Shown here one piece after another: positions 22,163-29,809 of a stretch of 35,208 nt of DNA. Numbering within the stretch: the stretch's first letter is position 1; every line of letters starts with the position of its first letter. Position numbers and translations under genes: made by a program. Below the pieces are notes generated by a model. The model did no database searches. It saw only the letters and a list, made by a program, of their open reading frames with translations, and was not told the origin of the DNA. Where the stretch lies: the IMG/VR virus record IMGVR_UViG_3300035698_017235, positions 1 to 35,208 of that record; one strand, written 5' to 3'. Source of the stretch: a virus.

Positions 22163-22657
22163 ATGAGATGTCCAAAATGTGGAAAAGATATGGAGATGTT
22201 TTATTTTCAGGAAGAAGATAATATAAAAGATATAGAATGGAAGTGTAATGTTCATGGTTATTTTACAGAAAGTTATTTAGGTATAAAAAATTTAAAGGAG
22301 GTGACAACAATGGTGGGTATAAACTGGGAAAATATCGGCGAGGATTTTGAGAAGCTTGAAGCATTTCAGCTTGAAGTAGGAAAGGAAACAGATGTTTTAT
22401 TCCATGACGACGGAAAACCTGTATCAAAAGATGAGATGAAAGAAGCAAAGTTTCCAAGAGACGCATTTGTCTTTGTTATGGAAGAGAATAATGTAAAAAA
22501 GAATTGGTGGATAAATCAGAGAGATTTTTCAACACTAAGACAGCTGAGAGAAATTCGTGGTGAGGAATCACTTGCTGGAATAAGAGTACACATAAAACGT
22601 ATATCTAACAGTCCAAAAGAACAGAACTGGGATATAGCTGTAATGGAAGAGGTCTAA
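22163..22657 (+). CDS. Zinc-ribbon protein with internal start, possible replication accessory
   Basis: The full product has 164 residues from ATG 22163. The N-terminus has CPKCGKDM and CNVHG. A strong AAAGGAGGTGA site at 22294-22304 precedes an in-frame ATG at 22310 that would give a separate 115-residue protein beginning MVGINWENIGEDFEKL. That part is a beta-rich domain (ETDVLFHDDGKPVSKDE, DAFVFVMEENNVKKNWWIN, IRVHIKRISNSP), somewhat like OB-type or single-strand DNA-binding folds. Located just after the AAA+ gene. Confidence 0.6.
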   Translation: MRCPKCGKDMEMFYFQEEDNIKDIEWKCNVHGYFTESYLGIKNLKEVTTMVGINWENIGEDFEKLEAFQLEVGKETDVLFHDDGKPVSKDEMKEAKFPRDAFVFVMEENNVKKNWWINQRDFSTLRQLREIRGEESLAGIRVHIKRISNSPKEQNWDIAVMEEV

Positions 22658-22666
22658 ATGACCTCT
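22648..22666 (+). terminator. Perfect hairpin over a stop codon, possible terminator
   Basis: AGAGGTC 22648-22654 and GACCTCT 22660-22666 form a perfect 7-bp stem with loop TAAAT; the loop holds the stop codon. A T-rich run follows. It may end transcription of the replication genes, or be an operator, as the element is palindromic. Confidence 0.4.
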
Positions 22667-22676
22667 CCATTATTAT

Positions 22677-22686
22677 TTATATATAT
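22677..22686 (+). promoter_or_regulatory. TATA promoter of the zinc-ribbon gene
   Basis: TTTATATATA is centred about 36 bases before the ATG at 22717, with AGGAGG 9 bases before the ATG, so a short leader with a site is expected. Confidence 0.45.
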
Positions 22687-22716
22687 TATGATAATATTAA
22701 GTAGGAGGAATTGAAT

Positions 22717-22848
22717 ATGAAAAAATTAGTTTGTATGCGTTGCGGTCATAAATGGCAGCCAAGAGGAGAACATGAGCCATTAGCATGTCCATCTTGTAAG
22801 TCATATAGATGGGATGTACCAAAAGTTTATGGTAATGTTTCTGGTTAG
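22717..22848 (+). CDS. Small zinc-ribbon protein
   Basis: The product has 43 residues with a strong AGGAGGAA site. CMRCGHKWQPR, then LACPSCKS, is a complete CxxC-x(~17)-CxxC ribbon of the type frequent in archaea and their viruses. The short tail after the ribbon has no motif. Likely nucleic-acid binding or transcription-related. Its stop runs into the GT-rich tract. Confidence 0.65.
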   Translation: MKKLVCMRCGHKWQPRGEHEPLACPSCKSYRWDVPKVYGNVSG

Positions 22849-22900
22849 GTATGGTTCGGTCAGGTCTGGTTGGGTTTGGTTTTGGTTGGGTAAGGTAGGG
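22848..22900 (+). other. GT-rich, G-tract-containing noncoding region before terminase
   Basis: The 120-base gap between zinc ribbon and small terminase holds about 52 bases made almost only of G and T, with some twelve GG or GGG steps spaced 2-5 bases apart, in an otherwise AT-rich genome. No gene is in it. Such strand-biased tracts can form G-quadruplexes or unwinding elements. The place next to the small terminase gene suggests a pac site or replication origin. Confidence 0.45.
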
Positions 22901-22901
22901 T

Positions 22902-22916
22902 TTTATTTATAAAATA
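22902..22916 (+). promoter_or_regulatory. TATA promoter before terminase genes
   Basis: TTTATTTATAAAATAG follows the GT tract and lies about 55 bases before the small terminase ATG. It probably starts the packaging operon. Confidence 0.45.
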
Positions 22917-22968
22917 GAATAGGAAGTTATTTAAGAAAGTAAATTTGAAATACAAGAAGAGGGTTATA

Positions 22969-23424
22969 ATGAGTTATAATATAGATTATTTTAGCGTAAA
23001 AATACCAGATAATAAAGAGCCAAAAGAATATAGTTTTGTGGAGAGAAGAGCAGATATATTGAATATGATTTTAGAGGCTGGTCATCCAAGAGCTATAAGC
23101 CAAAGTGAACTTGCTGTTAAATATGGTGTTTCTCAAGTAACAATTCATAATGATTTTGAAGCTCTTGCAACCTTTTATGAAAATACATCAGATAGAAAAA
23201 CAGTAAATTTTATAACAGAATCAGTATATCAAAAAAGTATAGCAGCGTTAATGAAACAAGGTGAATTTTTTAAAGCTTCTCGTATTCTTGAAATGTGGAA
23301 CAACTGGCTATTTAATATGGGAAAGATTAAAAAGTCGCCAGATGAACTTGCTCAAAAGATAGAAGTTTCGTGGTTAGACGATGACGATGACAGCGCCGAT
23401 GATGACGATGATGACGGAAAGTGA
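22969..23424 (+). CDS. Small terminase subunit-like protein with HTH
   Basis: The product has 151 residues. ATG 22969 is used; the TTG at 22945 is the only longer option. Residues 35-65 include ISQSELAVKYGVSQVTIHNDFEAL, a clear helix-turn-helix (reported here as motif ISQSELAVKYGVSQVTIH). A helical centre and a very acidic tail (Asp runs) follow. It lies before the large terminase with only a tiny ORF between. Terminase small subunits recognise pac/cos DNA by such HTH domains. A transcription factor is the alternative. Confidence 0.65.
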   Translation: MSYNIDYFSVKIPDNKEPKEYSFVERRADILNMILEAGHPRAISQSELAVKYGVSQVTIHNDFEALATFYENTSDRKTVNFITESVYQKSIAALMKQGEFFKASRILEMWNNWLFNMGKIKKSPDELAQKIEVSWLDDDDDSADDDDDDGK

Positions 23425-23557
23425 ACGTTTTATAAGAGAACTTAGGATGTTGTGGTTGTTTGGAGGAGAGAAAGAAGAGATAACCAGGATTGTTAATGGT
23501 TATTTTGGAGAGAAGAGAGGAGAGAAAATCATTAAGTTTTTAGGCAAAGATTATTAA
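23411..23557 (+). CDS. Small ORF between the terminase genes
   Basis: The product has 48 residues from ATG 23411 (36 from ATG 23447), overlapping the small terminase end by 14 bases. MTESERFIRELRMLWLFGG, then EITRIVNGYFGEKRGEKIIK, is helical and basic. The frame is clean and fills the gap fully, but TATA-like TTTTATAAG at 23428 lies inside, so the shorter form may be made from its own transcript. Function unknown. Confidence 0.45.
   Translation: MTESERFIRELRMLWLFGGEKEEITRIVNGYFGEKRGEKIIKFLGKDY
23428..23436 (+). promoter_or_regulatory. Possible TATA element before the large terminase
   Basis: The string AACGTTTTATAAGAGAA resembles the core of the head-gene promoters (TTTTATAAACGAG). It lies 135 bases before the large terminase and about 15 before the short ORF's ATG. 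Confidence 0.35.
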
Positions 23558-23570
23558 CGGGGGAAATTAA

Positions 23571-24881
23571 ATGAGAATAAAGGCAGAATATAGACCTCAT
23601 CCCAAACAACGTAGTTTTCATAAATCTAAGTCAAAGTTCAGATTATTAAGCACAGGAGTTGGCTTCGGCAAAACGGCTGCAGGAGTGACAGAACTGTTAA
23701 AACAAGCTTTAAAATCCAAGCCGTGTATATATGTAATGGTTGCCCCGACCTATAAGATGCTCACACAGGTCACAATAAGAGAGTTTCTTAAGTTCTGTCC
23801 AAGAGAGTTAATAAAGGACTATAATAGGGGCCGACAGGTCATAACACTTATTAATGATGTAGAAATTCTTGGAATAGCAGGAGATAGGGAAGATACTATT
23901 GATAGGATAAGGGGCCTTTCAATAGGCGGTGGATATGGAGATGAGATAGCTCTATGTCCTGAATATATGCATGAGATTCTTATAGCAAGACTGCGTGATG
24001 CAAATGGATGTCTAAGGATTTGGTATACAACCACTCCAAAGGGATTTAATTGGCTGCATAGGATATTTGTAAAGAAGGAAGATAAGAAAGGCAATCTATA
24101 TAAGAATCCTGAGGACTATGAAATATTCACTGGTTCTACAATGGATAATCCACATACTCCAGAAGAATACAAATCTACGATGCTTAATACTTATGTTGGA
24201 GTTTTCAAGAGTCAGGAAATTTATGGTCAGTTTGTAGGTTTTGAATCATGTGTATATCAGAGCTTCAGAAGAGATTTACATGTGGTAGATATTGGTAAAA
24301 TGAGAGAAGAATGGAATGAGAAATATAATATAGAGGAAGGAGAAGAAAAGGAAGAAATGTTTAAATCATTTGTTTGTGGTGTTGATTTCGGATTTACTAA
24401 TCCTAGTGTAATATTAAAGATAGGATTTGACCATGATGGAAGGGCTTATATAACAAAAGAATTTTATCAGACAAAAGTAACAGATAAAGAATTGGCCCAA
24501 ATAGCAGCTGATGAATTTGGTGAAGATGTAAATTATATAGCAGATTCTGCAAATCCTGGTGGAATAGAAGAATTTAAGAGAGTTGGTCTAAGTTGTAAAG
24601 GAGCCAAAAAATTTAAAGGAGAAGGCGAAGAAGGATATGTTATGTCTGGGATAAAATATATATCAAGTCTTCTTGAACCACAAGAAGATAAGAAGCCTAG
24701 GTTATATATTGATAAAAGTTGTGTGAACACGATAATGGAGTTTGAAAATTATAGGTATCCAGATAGCAAGGATGAAAGGCCGTTACAGGAGAGACCTTTA
24801 AAAGTTTATGACCATGCTATGGATGCTTTGAGATATGCGCTGGTTAAAAGAGTGAAAGAACTTGTGTTTGCGTTTGCGTAG
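23571..24881 (+). CDS. terL: Large terminase subunit
   Basis: The product has 436 residues. ATPase domain: Walker A STGVGFGKT (about 27), APTYKM, Walker B GYGDEIAL, coupling motif YTTTPKG. Nuclease domain (RNase H-like): GVDFGFTNP, ADSANPGGIEEF and DHAMDALRYAL supply the acidic residues. The order and spacing are complete, so it should be active. It cuts and pumps viral DNA into the prohead at the portal. The site AACGGGGGA stands before the ATG. Short N-terminus (about 25 residues before Walker A) is normal for this group. Confidence 0.95.
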   Translation: MRIKAEYRPHPKQRSFHKSKSKFRLLSTGVGFGKTAAGVTELLKQALKSKPCIYVMVAPTYKMLTQVTIREFLKFCPRELIKDYNRGRQVITLINDVEILGIAGDREDTIDRIRGLSIGGGYGDEIALCPEYMHEILIARLRDANGCLRIWYTTTPKGFNWLHRIFVKKEDKKGNLYKNPEDYEIFTGSTMDNPHTPEEYKSTMLNTYVGVFKSQEIYGQFVGFESCVYQSFRRDLHVVDIGKMREEWNEKYNIEEGEEKEEMFKSFVCGVDFGFTNPSVILKIGFDHDGRAYITKEFYQTKVTDKELAQIAADEFGEDVNYIADSANPGGIEEFKRVGLSCKGAKKFKGEGEEGYVMSGIKYISSLLEPQEDKKPRLYIDKSCVNTIMEFENYRYPDSKDERPLQERPLKVYDHAMDALRYALVKRVKELVFAFA

Positions 24882-24891
24882 GGTGAAATAA

Positions 24892-25311
24892 ATGACAGGA
24901 GTTCCGTTGGGGTTACATGAGGATTGTGTTAGCGAGATTCATAAATATTGTTTAATGAGACCAGCAGTTGTTGAAACCATAGTAGATAGGGTTGTTTGGG
25001 AATTTTGTGCTATGGAGAATCAGCGGCATTTCTTAAGGGATAATAAAGCATTGATGGAAGATTTAAGGAAGAAATTGATTCATATACCAGAGGGAAAAAC
25101 GCAATCCGTAGACATACACAGAGACCATGCAAAGACCTATTTAACATTGTGTCAATCGTTAAAGTTAAATCCAATAGATATGCTTACATTTCAAACGTGG
25201 GCGTTTCTAAAAACTTATGATTTTAAGAAGAAGATTGAATTGAATAAAGAGAGAAATATGGAAGAGTGGGGAGACCCTAGGTTAAAGTGGCGAAGGCCAG
25301 GAGATGATTAA
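24892..25311 (+). CDS. Hypothetical protein in the packaging operon
   Basis: The product has 139 residues with AGGGTGAAAT site. It is helical with no signal or span: VVETIVDRVVWEFCAMENQR, ALMEDLRKKLIHIPEGK, AKTYLTLCQSLKLNPIDM. The C-terminal WGDPRLKWRRPGDD is charged. It sits between large terminase and a Cas4-like nuclease, so a DNA-packaging or recombination role is possible. No family recognised. Confidence 0.55.
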   Translation: MTGVPLGLHEDCVSEIHKYCLMRPAVVETIVDRVVWEFCAMENQRHFLRDNKALMEDLRKKLIHIPEGKTQSVDIHRDHAKTYLTLCQSLKLNPIDMLTFQTWAFLKTYDFKKKIELNKERNMEEWGDPRLKWRRPGDD

Positions 25312-25986
25312 ATGTCGGATTTAATAAAGATAATAAAAAATGAAGTAAACAAAGTAACAGGCAAGAAAGAAGAAGATAAAAAAGATAGATATTTTTATGT
25401 AACGGATATAGTAAAGTGTAGGCGTCAAATTTCTTATCAATGGACAAACGCAGATAAAACTCCATATGATATAAGTAGTCTCTTGAGGTTTGATGTCGGA
25501 AACGCAGTTCATATGATTTTAATGAGATATCTTTTTCAAAGGAGAAATATAAGAGTAGTAAGCAGCGAAGTAGACCTACCATATGAGAAATGTAATGGAT
25601 TGATTCATGGCCGTGCTGATGCAATAATAACCATTAAAGGTGAGAATGAGCTACGTGTGGTCGATTTGAAGTCTATAGCTAGCTATGGTTTTAAGCGAGT
25701 AAAGGATGGAGAAGAAAAGGAAGAATATCTTTTACAAGTTCAACTTTATATGTATTTTTTTGATATAAACAAAGGTTCAATTTTATATATGAACAAGGAT
25801 ACATCAGCGCTATTTGAACAAGAAGTTGAGAGAGACGATAAAAAGATTGAAAAATTAGTAGAAGAATTTATTCAACTTAAAGAGAAATTAGACCGTGGAG
25901 AAAAGCCAGACCGTCGTAAAATTAAAGATTGGCATTGCGACTGGTGTCCATATAAAAATATTTGTCTTGAAAAAACTGTAAAGTGA
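25312..25986 (+). CDS. Cas4-like PD-(D/E)XK nuclease
   Basis: The product has 224 residues. VTDIVKCRRQISY supplies the first Cys; GNAVHMILMRYLF a conserved helix with His; LIHGRADAII and LRVVDLKSIAS the catalytic Asp and D-x-K; LLQVQLYMYFF the QxxxY motif; and WHCDWCPYKNIC the C-terminal three Cys of an iron-sulphur cluster. This is the full Cas4/RecB-type pattern. No cas1/cas2 or repeat array is near. Viral Cas4-like exonucleases may make recombinogenic ends in replication, or interfere with host spacer acquisition. Confidence 0.85.
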   Translation: MSDLIKIIKNEVNKVTGKKEEDKKDRYFYVTDIVKCRRQISYQWTNADKTPYDISSLLRFDVGNAVHMILMRYLFQRRNIRVVSSEVDLPYEKCNGLIHGRADAIITIKGENELRVVDLKSIASYGFKRVKDGEEKEEYLLQVQLYMYFFDINKGSILYMNKDTSALFEQEVERDDKKIEKLVEEFIQLKEKLDRGEKPDRRKIKDWHCDWCPYKNICLEKTVK

Positions 25987-25987
25987 C

Positions 25988-26006
25988 CGATAGTTTTATA
26001 AACGAG
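25988..26006 (+). promoter_or_regulatory. Head-module promoter, copy 1 (late-type TATA)
   Basis: CGATAGTTTTATAAACGAG occurs here and again, identical over 19 bases, at 29770. The TATA core TTTATAAA is centred near 25999, giving an expected transcript start near 26024. Both copies stand before head genes, so this is probably a distinct late promoter class. Confidence 0.7.
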
Positions 26007-26055
26007 GCAAAGCATTTTTAGATTATTATAGTCATTTAATTATGACGCACCCCTT

Positions 26056-26127
26056 GGAAAGGAAGATTACCCACCATCCTTTCCTTTTACAGCGGTCATG
26101 GGTAAAACCGCAATCGGCTCATGGCCG
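26056..26127 (+). ncRNA. Three-hairpin RNA element with loop-loop complement before portal
   Basis: Hairpin 1: GGAAAGGA 26056-26063 with TCCTTTCC 26077-26084, loop of 13. Hairpin 2: GCGGT 26092-26096 with ACCGC 26107-26111, loop of 10. Hairpin 3: CGGC 26115-26118 with GCCG 26124-26127. Loop 1 holds TTACCCA (26067-26073) and loop 2 TGGGTAA (26099-26105), perfect complements, allowing a 7-bp kissing interaction. TTTTAC 26085-26090 can instead pair with GTAAAA 26102-26107. It lies between promoter and the likely portal start. It may be a 5' leader or a separate RNA. Confidence 0.55.
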
Positions 26128-26137
26128 TCTTACAATT

Positions 26138-28330
26138 ATGTCAAGAAATAATATATTCGGAGCAGCAGGGATGCCAGCAAGAGGAGTATTTACTTCTGTT
26201 ACTCCACCGAAGAGAGAAGGCGCATCTTCAGCAGTGGCGAGCGGGCTGACAAGTAGTTCTATTTACAAAGCTGTTATACCAAAGTTTCTATATAAACCAC
26301 CTTACGGATATCCGAGGTTTGTGGATATTCCTGAACTAAGAAGATTATCAGCAACGCCTTTTATTGCAATGTGTATTCAAACAATTGTGGATGAAATAGC
26401 TGGTATAGAATGGGATATAGTACCCAGGCATGAAGAAGCAAGCGAATCACATATAGAAGAGGTTCAAGATTTTTTTGATAATCCAAATGTAAACAAAGAA
26501 AACTTTAATCAGCAGCTCAGAAAAATAATAAGGGATATTCTTGAGGTTGATTCTGGTGTATGGGTTAAAGTGTTTGACCGTATGGGAAAATTTAAGGAGC
26601 TTTTTGTTTATGATGGCGGAACATTTACAAAGAATCCAGATATGTTCGGGACGTTTGCTGATAGGGCCGAGATAATACCAGGCTACTATGGAGCGCAGCT
26701 TGGTAAGGTTCAATATAGTACTGAGACTGGATATAGTCTTTCTGATGAAGGAAATAAATGGATGCAGGAAGCACCTGCTTATTTTCAGTATGGTTGGATT
26801 ACTGGCGCCAGGCCAATGCCATTCGGGAGCAGGGAAATAATTTATTTAATGAGGAATCCAAGAAGCGAGAATATATATGGACGAAGTCCAGTAGAGATTC
26901 TCGTTAATGTCATTCAGATGCTTGTTTATGGAGTAGATTACAATCTTGATTATTTTATGGATAATAATATACCAAAGGGCGTCTTCAAAATGATTGACGC
27001 CGACAAGGCTGCAGTAGATAGATTCAAGGAACAGTGGCAGTCAGTCACAAAGATGAAAAACGAGGTCGGAGACTGGAGACAGAGATGGTGGAAGATGCCT
27101 ATTATAAGTACTGATGGTGCTTTTGAAAGGATACAGTTTTCAAATGTAGAGATGGAGTTAATATCACAGCAGCAATGGTTTACTAAGCTTATTTGGGCCT
27201 GTTTTGGCTTGAATCCTAGTGAACTTGGTTACACTGAAAATTCCAACAAGGCGGTAGATACAAATCAATCTAAAGTTTTCAAGAGAAAGGCAATAAAGCC
27301 GATTCTACAGTTATTGGAATTCCACATAAATACGGAGATAATATGGCAGGAGTTCCACGAGGATGTTAAGTTCCAGTTCGATACTTACGACCTGGACGAT
27401 GACATGAGCAAGCACCAGCTTTACGAATTGCAGATAAAGAACGGAATAAGAACTGTCAACGAGGTCAGGGAGGAGATGGACCTTCAGCCAGTTGATGGTG
27501 GAGACGAGATAAAGAAACCTGGCGGATTCAATCCGTTTCAGCAGCTTGGAAATGAAGGCGGAAAATTAAACTTTGAAAATGAAGAAGAAGAAAAAAGTTT
27601 AAATAATCCTACACTTATTGGTCAGCACGAAGTTCCTTATACAGAAGAGAGGATGGCCAAAGCGATTAAATATGCTATAAAAGAAATAGAGAAGGCCGTA
27701 TTGGAGCAGCTTAAAATGTATATGCCGTCTGGACCAAAGAATCTTGAGAGAATAAAGGAACTGACGCCAGATATAATAAAAAAGTTAAAATCTTTAGTTT
27801 CGTTGGGCACAACTGAAGAGATAGTTAAGTCAATAATAAAAAATTCTTTCTTAAAATCATTAAACAAGGCCGAACAGGAAATGGAAATGAATTTCGTGCC
27901 GAATCAGAAGACGATAGATTTCTTACAGAATTACACCTTTGAGAATGTAAAAGGAATATCAGAAGATTTAAAAAATAAGCTCCAGCAGGAACTGTCGCGC
28001 GGAGTTATGGAAGGCGAGGGAATAACCAAGCTGAAGAACAGGGTCAAGAAGGTTTTTGATGTGGGTGATATCAGGGCCAAGGCGATAGCGAGGACCGAAG
28101 TTAATCGTGCAGAGAACATAGCGCATCTTGAAGGATATAAGCAGGCAGGTATTCCTGGGAAAAAAAGATGGATAGCTACAATGGATAGCAAGACATGTGC
28201 AACTTGTAAAGCTTTAAATGGTCAGGAAGTAAAACTTACTGATAAATTTGAAGCAAAGGGTTGGGAAGGAGAACATGGTCCCCAGCATGTAAATTGTCGT
28301 TGTCGTATAGTTTTTGTGCCAGGTGATTAA
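26138..28330 (+). CDS. Portal protein fused to MuF-like head morphogenesis domain
   Basis: The product has 730 residues from ATG 26138; the frame extends to ATG 26042 (762 residues), but that stretch overlaps the folded RNA element and reads as atypical protein. Residues to about 480 form the portal: IPELRRLSATPFIAMCIQTI, DILEVDSGVWVKVFDRMG, YGRSPVEILVNVIQML, LIWACFGLNPSELGYTEN. After an acidic linker the C-terminus has AIARTEVNRAENIAHLEGYK, DSKTCATCKALNG and QHVNCRCRIVFVP, the Mu gpF/SPP1 gp7 pattern with its Cys/His set. The portal is the DNA entry ring; MuF domains are minor head proteins, usually separate genes. Confidence 0.9.
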   Translation: MSRNNIFGAAGMPARGVFTSVTPPKREGASSAVASGLTSSSIYKAVIPKFLYKPPYGYPRFVDIPELRRLSATPFIAMCIQTIVDEIAGIEWDIVPRHEEASESHIEEVQDFFDNPNVNKENFNQQLRKIIRDILEVDSGVWVKVFDRMGKFKELFVYDGGTFTKNPDMFGTFADRAEIIPGYYGAQLGKVQYSTETGYSLSDEGNKWMQEAPAYFQYGWITGARPMPFGSREIIYLMRNPRSENIYGRSPVEILVNVIQMLVYGVDYNLDYFMDNNIPKGVFKMIDADKAAVDRFKEQWQSVTKMKNEVGDWRQRWWKMPIISTDGAFERIQFSNVEMELISQQQWFTKLIWACFGLNPSELGYTENSNKAVDTNQSKVFKRKAIKPILQLLEFHINTEIIWQEFHEDVKFQFDTYDLDDDMSKHQLYELQIKNGIRTVNEVREEMDLQPVDGGDEIKKPGGFNPFQQLGNEGGKLNFENEEEEKSLNNPTLIGQHEVPYTEERMAKAIKYAIKEIEKAVLEQLKMYMPSGPKNLERIKELTPDIIKKLKSLVSLGTTEEIVKSIIKNSFLKSLNKAEQEMEMNFVPNQKTIDFLQNYTFENVKGISEDLKNKLQQELSRGVMEGEGITKLKNRVKKVFDVGDIRAKAIARTEVNRAENIAHLEGYKQAGIPGKKRWIATMDSKTCATCKALNGQEVKLTDKFEAKGWEGEHGPQHVNCRCRIVFVPGD

Positions 28331-28655
28331 AATTATAATAATAGACGTAGATTTGAATACGTTAATGAGGATAAATAGTGGAAATCCAACTAGATATTTC
28401 TATACTGAACTGCATGGAGAGGAAACCACAATTTATACAGAAATGAACGGAATGCTTTTCAGATTTATTTACTTGTGGAGTAACGACCAGAATGATACAT
28501 TGTTTTATGAGAGATATCTATCTAGCGCCTTTAGAATAGAGAAAATAGGAGTATTTGGAGAGGGAGAATGGCAAAAGGCGTTTATGGGTCTATATAATAA
28601 ACTAGACGAAATAAAAGAAATTATAGAGGCAATTGAAAATGACAATGTCGGATGA
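28323..28655 (+). CDS. Small hypothetical protein after portal
   Basis: The product has about 110 residues. GGTGAT at 28322-28327 lies inside the portal end; possible starts are GTG 28323, ATT 28332 (right spacing after the site) or ATG 28365. The protein is an alpha/beta type: IIIIDVDLNTLMRI, YTELHGEETTIYTEMNGMLF, a Trp/Tyr-rich centre, and a helix YNKLDEIKEIIEAIEN. No family recognised. It overlaps the next gene by 17 bases. Confidence 0.55.
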   Translation: MIKIIIIDVDLNTLMRINSGNPTRYFYTELHGEETTIYTEMNGMLFRFIYLWSNDQNDTLFYERYLSSAFRIEKIGVFGEGEWQKAFMGLYNKLDEIKEIIEAIENDNVG

Positions 28656-29769
28656 TAGAACTGATAGAGAGCACAAGAAGTTTGTAGAAACAGCAAATGG
28701 AAATACGGCAGTCAGAACAAGTGGAGACACGTGGGATGGATTTTTTAATGCTTTGCCAGTTACTGACGGAAGAATGGTATTTAGCGTAGAAGATAATGGC
28801 ATATCTACAGGTCTAATACCACAAACAACAATACCACTTAATTATGGTTTTCTTAATTCAGCAGGATACTGGACAAGATTCTTAACAGATATAGACGATG
28901 GAACTATAGCAGCAGGTCAGACACCACAGCTTGTAAATGGCCTGATGTATTATTACGAGGCTAAATCGGGCAACTGGCAAAGATGGGAAGGCGAAGATGG
29001 GGCCATGTGGATGACTTTATTTGGTTTATATGATACCACAGGAAATTCAATTTGTAATGAGACAGTACACGCTATAAAGGCAATAGGAACAATAACACCA
29101 ACTGATAATTTAGCTACAACTACTACTGGGTTAAGCACGGTTCCGTTTAACATGGTTTATGATGGTTCTACATGGGATTTTCAAAGAGGCACGGCTACAG
29201 ACGGAACGCTTGTTAACTTAGGTGCTAATAATGGTGTGACTATCACGGATGGGACGAATGATGTTTATGTGTGGGGAAGCGGGGCAATTACTACAGCAAA
29301 AGCTGTACATAGGAGAATAATGCTATCGAAAGAGTTTTACTGTACTTATAGGTGGGCTGACGTTGCTGACGATGCTTCTATATATCTTCATATAAAAGTG
29401 GATTCGACCAATTCGGCGCACGGATATTTTATTGTGGAAGCTGGCGGTAAATGCTTTGTAGACCTTTATGAGAATCCGACGACCACTGGTGACGGAACTG
29501 GATTGACTGAACTTTCTATGAATAGGGAGACTATAGGAACTCCAGTAACTACGCTATTCAGAGACCCCACGGTTTCTGCCGACGGTACTATACTTGAGTA
29601 TGGTTTGCTTGGAACTGCAGGAAAGTTTACTATGGCTGGAGGAGATGTATCTGGGGCTTACTGGATGTTGAAGCCGAATGAACAATATGTTTTAAAGATT
29701 ACTAACAAATCTGGTGCAGCAATTGATATATTAGCTCAGTATAATTGGCACGAACATTTAGCCGTTTAA
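28639..29769 (+). CDS. Virion structural protein, conserved phage beta-sandwich family
   Basis: The product has 376 residues (ATG 28639 or 28645). Residues 160-200 contain TVPFNMVYDGSTWDFQRG, and the C-terminus FVDLYENPTTTGDGTGL, LSMNRETIGTPVTTLF, DPTVSADGTIL and WMLKPNEQYVLKITNKSG with a final NWHEH. This is the pattern of a beta-rich protein found near portal or capsid genes in many environmental phages. A head-surface or decoration role is likely. The N-terminus resembles a fibre attachment part. It ends at the second copy of the late promoter. Confidence 0.6.
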   Translation: MTMSDDRTDREHKKFVETANGNTAVRTSGDTWDGFFNALPVTDGRMVFSVEDNGISTGLIPQTTIPLNYGFLNSAGYWTRFLTDIDDGTIAAGQTPQLVNGLMYYYEAKSGNWQRWEGEDGAMWMTLFGLYDTTGNSICNETVHAIKAIGTITPTDNLATTTTGLSTVPFNMVYDGSTWDFQRGTATDGTLVNLGANNGVTITDGTNDVYVWGSGAITTAKAVHRRIMLSKEFYCTYRWADVADDASIYLHIKVDSTNSAHGYFIVEAGGKCFVDLYENPTTTGDGTGLTELSMNRETIGTPVTTLFRDPTVSADGTILEYGLLGTAGKFTMAGGDVSGAYWMLKPNEQYVLKITNKSGAAIDILAQYNWHEHLAV

Positions 29770-29788
29770 CGATAGTTTTATAAACGAG
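29770..29788 (+). promoter_or_regulatory. Head-module promoter, copy 2
   Basis: This 19-base element is identical to the one at 25988. TTTATAAA is centred near 29781, placing the expected transcript start close to 29808, right at the GTG of the protease gene. It begins directly after the previous stop codon. Confidence 0.7.
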
Positions 29789-29809
29789 TCATAATAGAAA
29801 TAGAAATAG

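Noticed and set aside
25312-25986. A CRISPR-Cas locus around the Cas4-like gene
   Set aside because: No cas1, cas2, effector or repeat array accompanies it.
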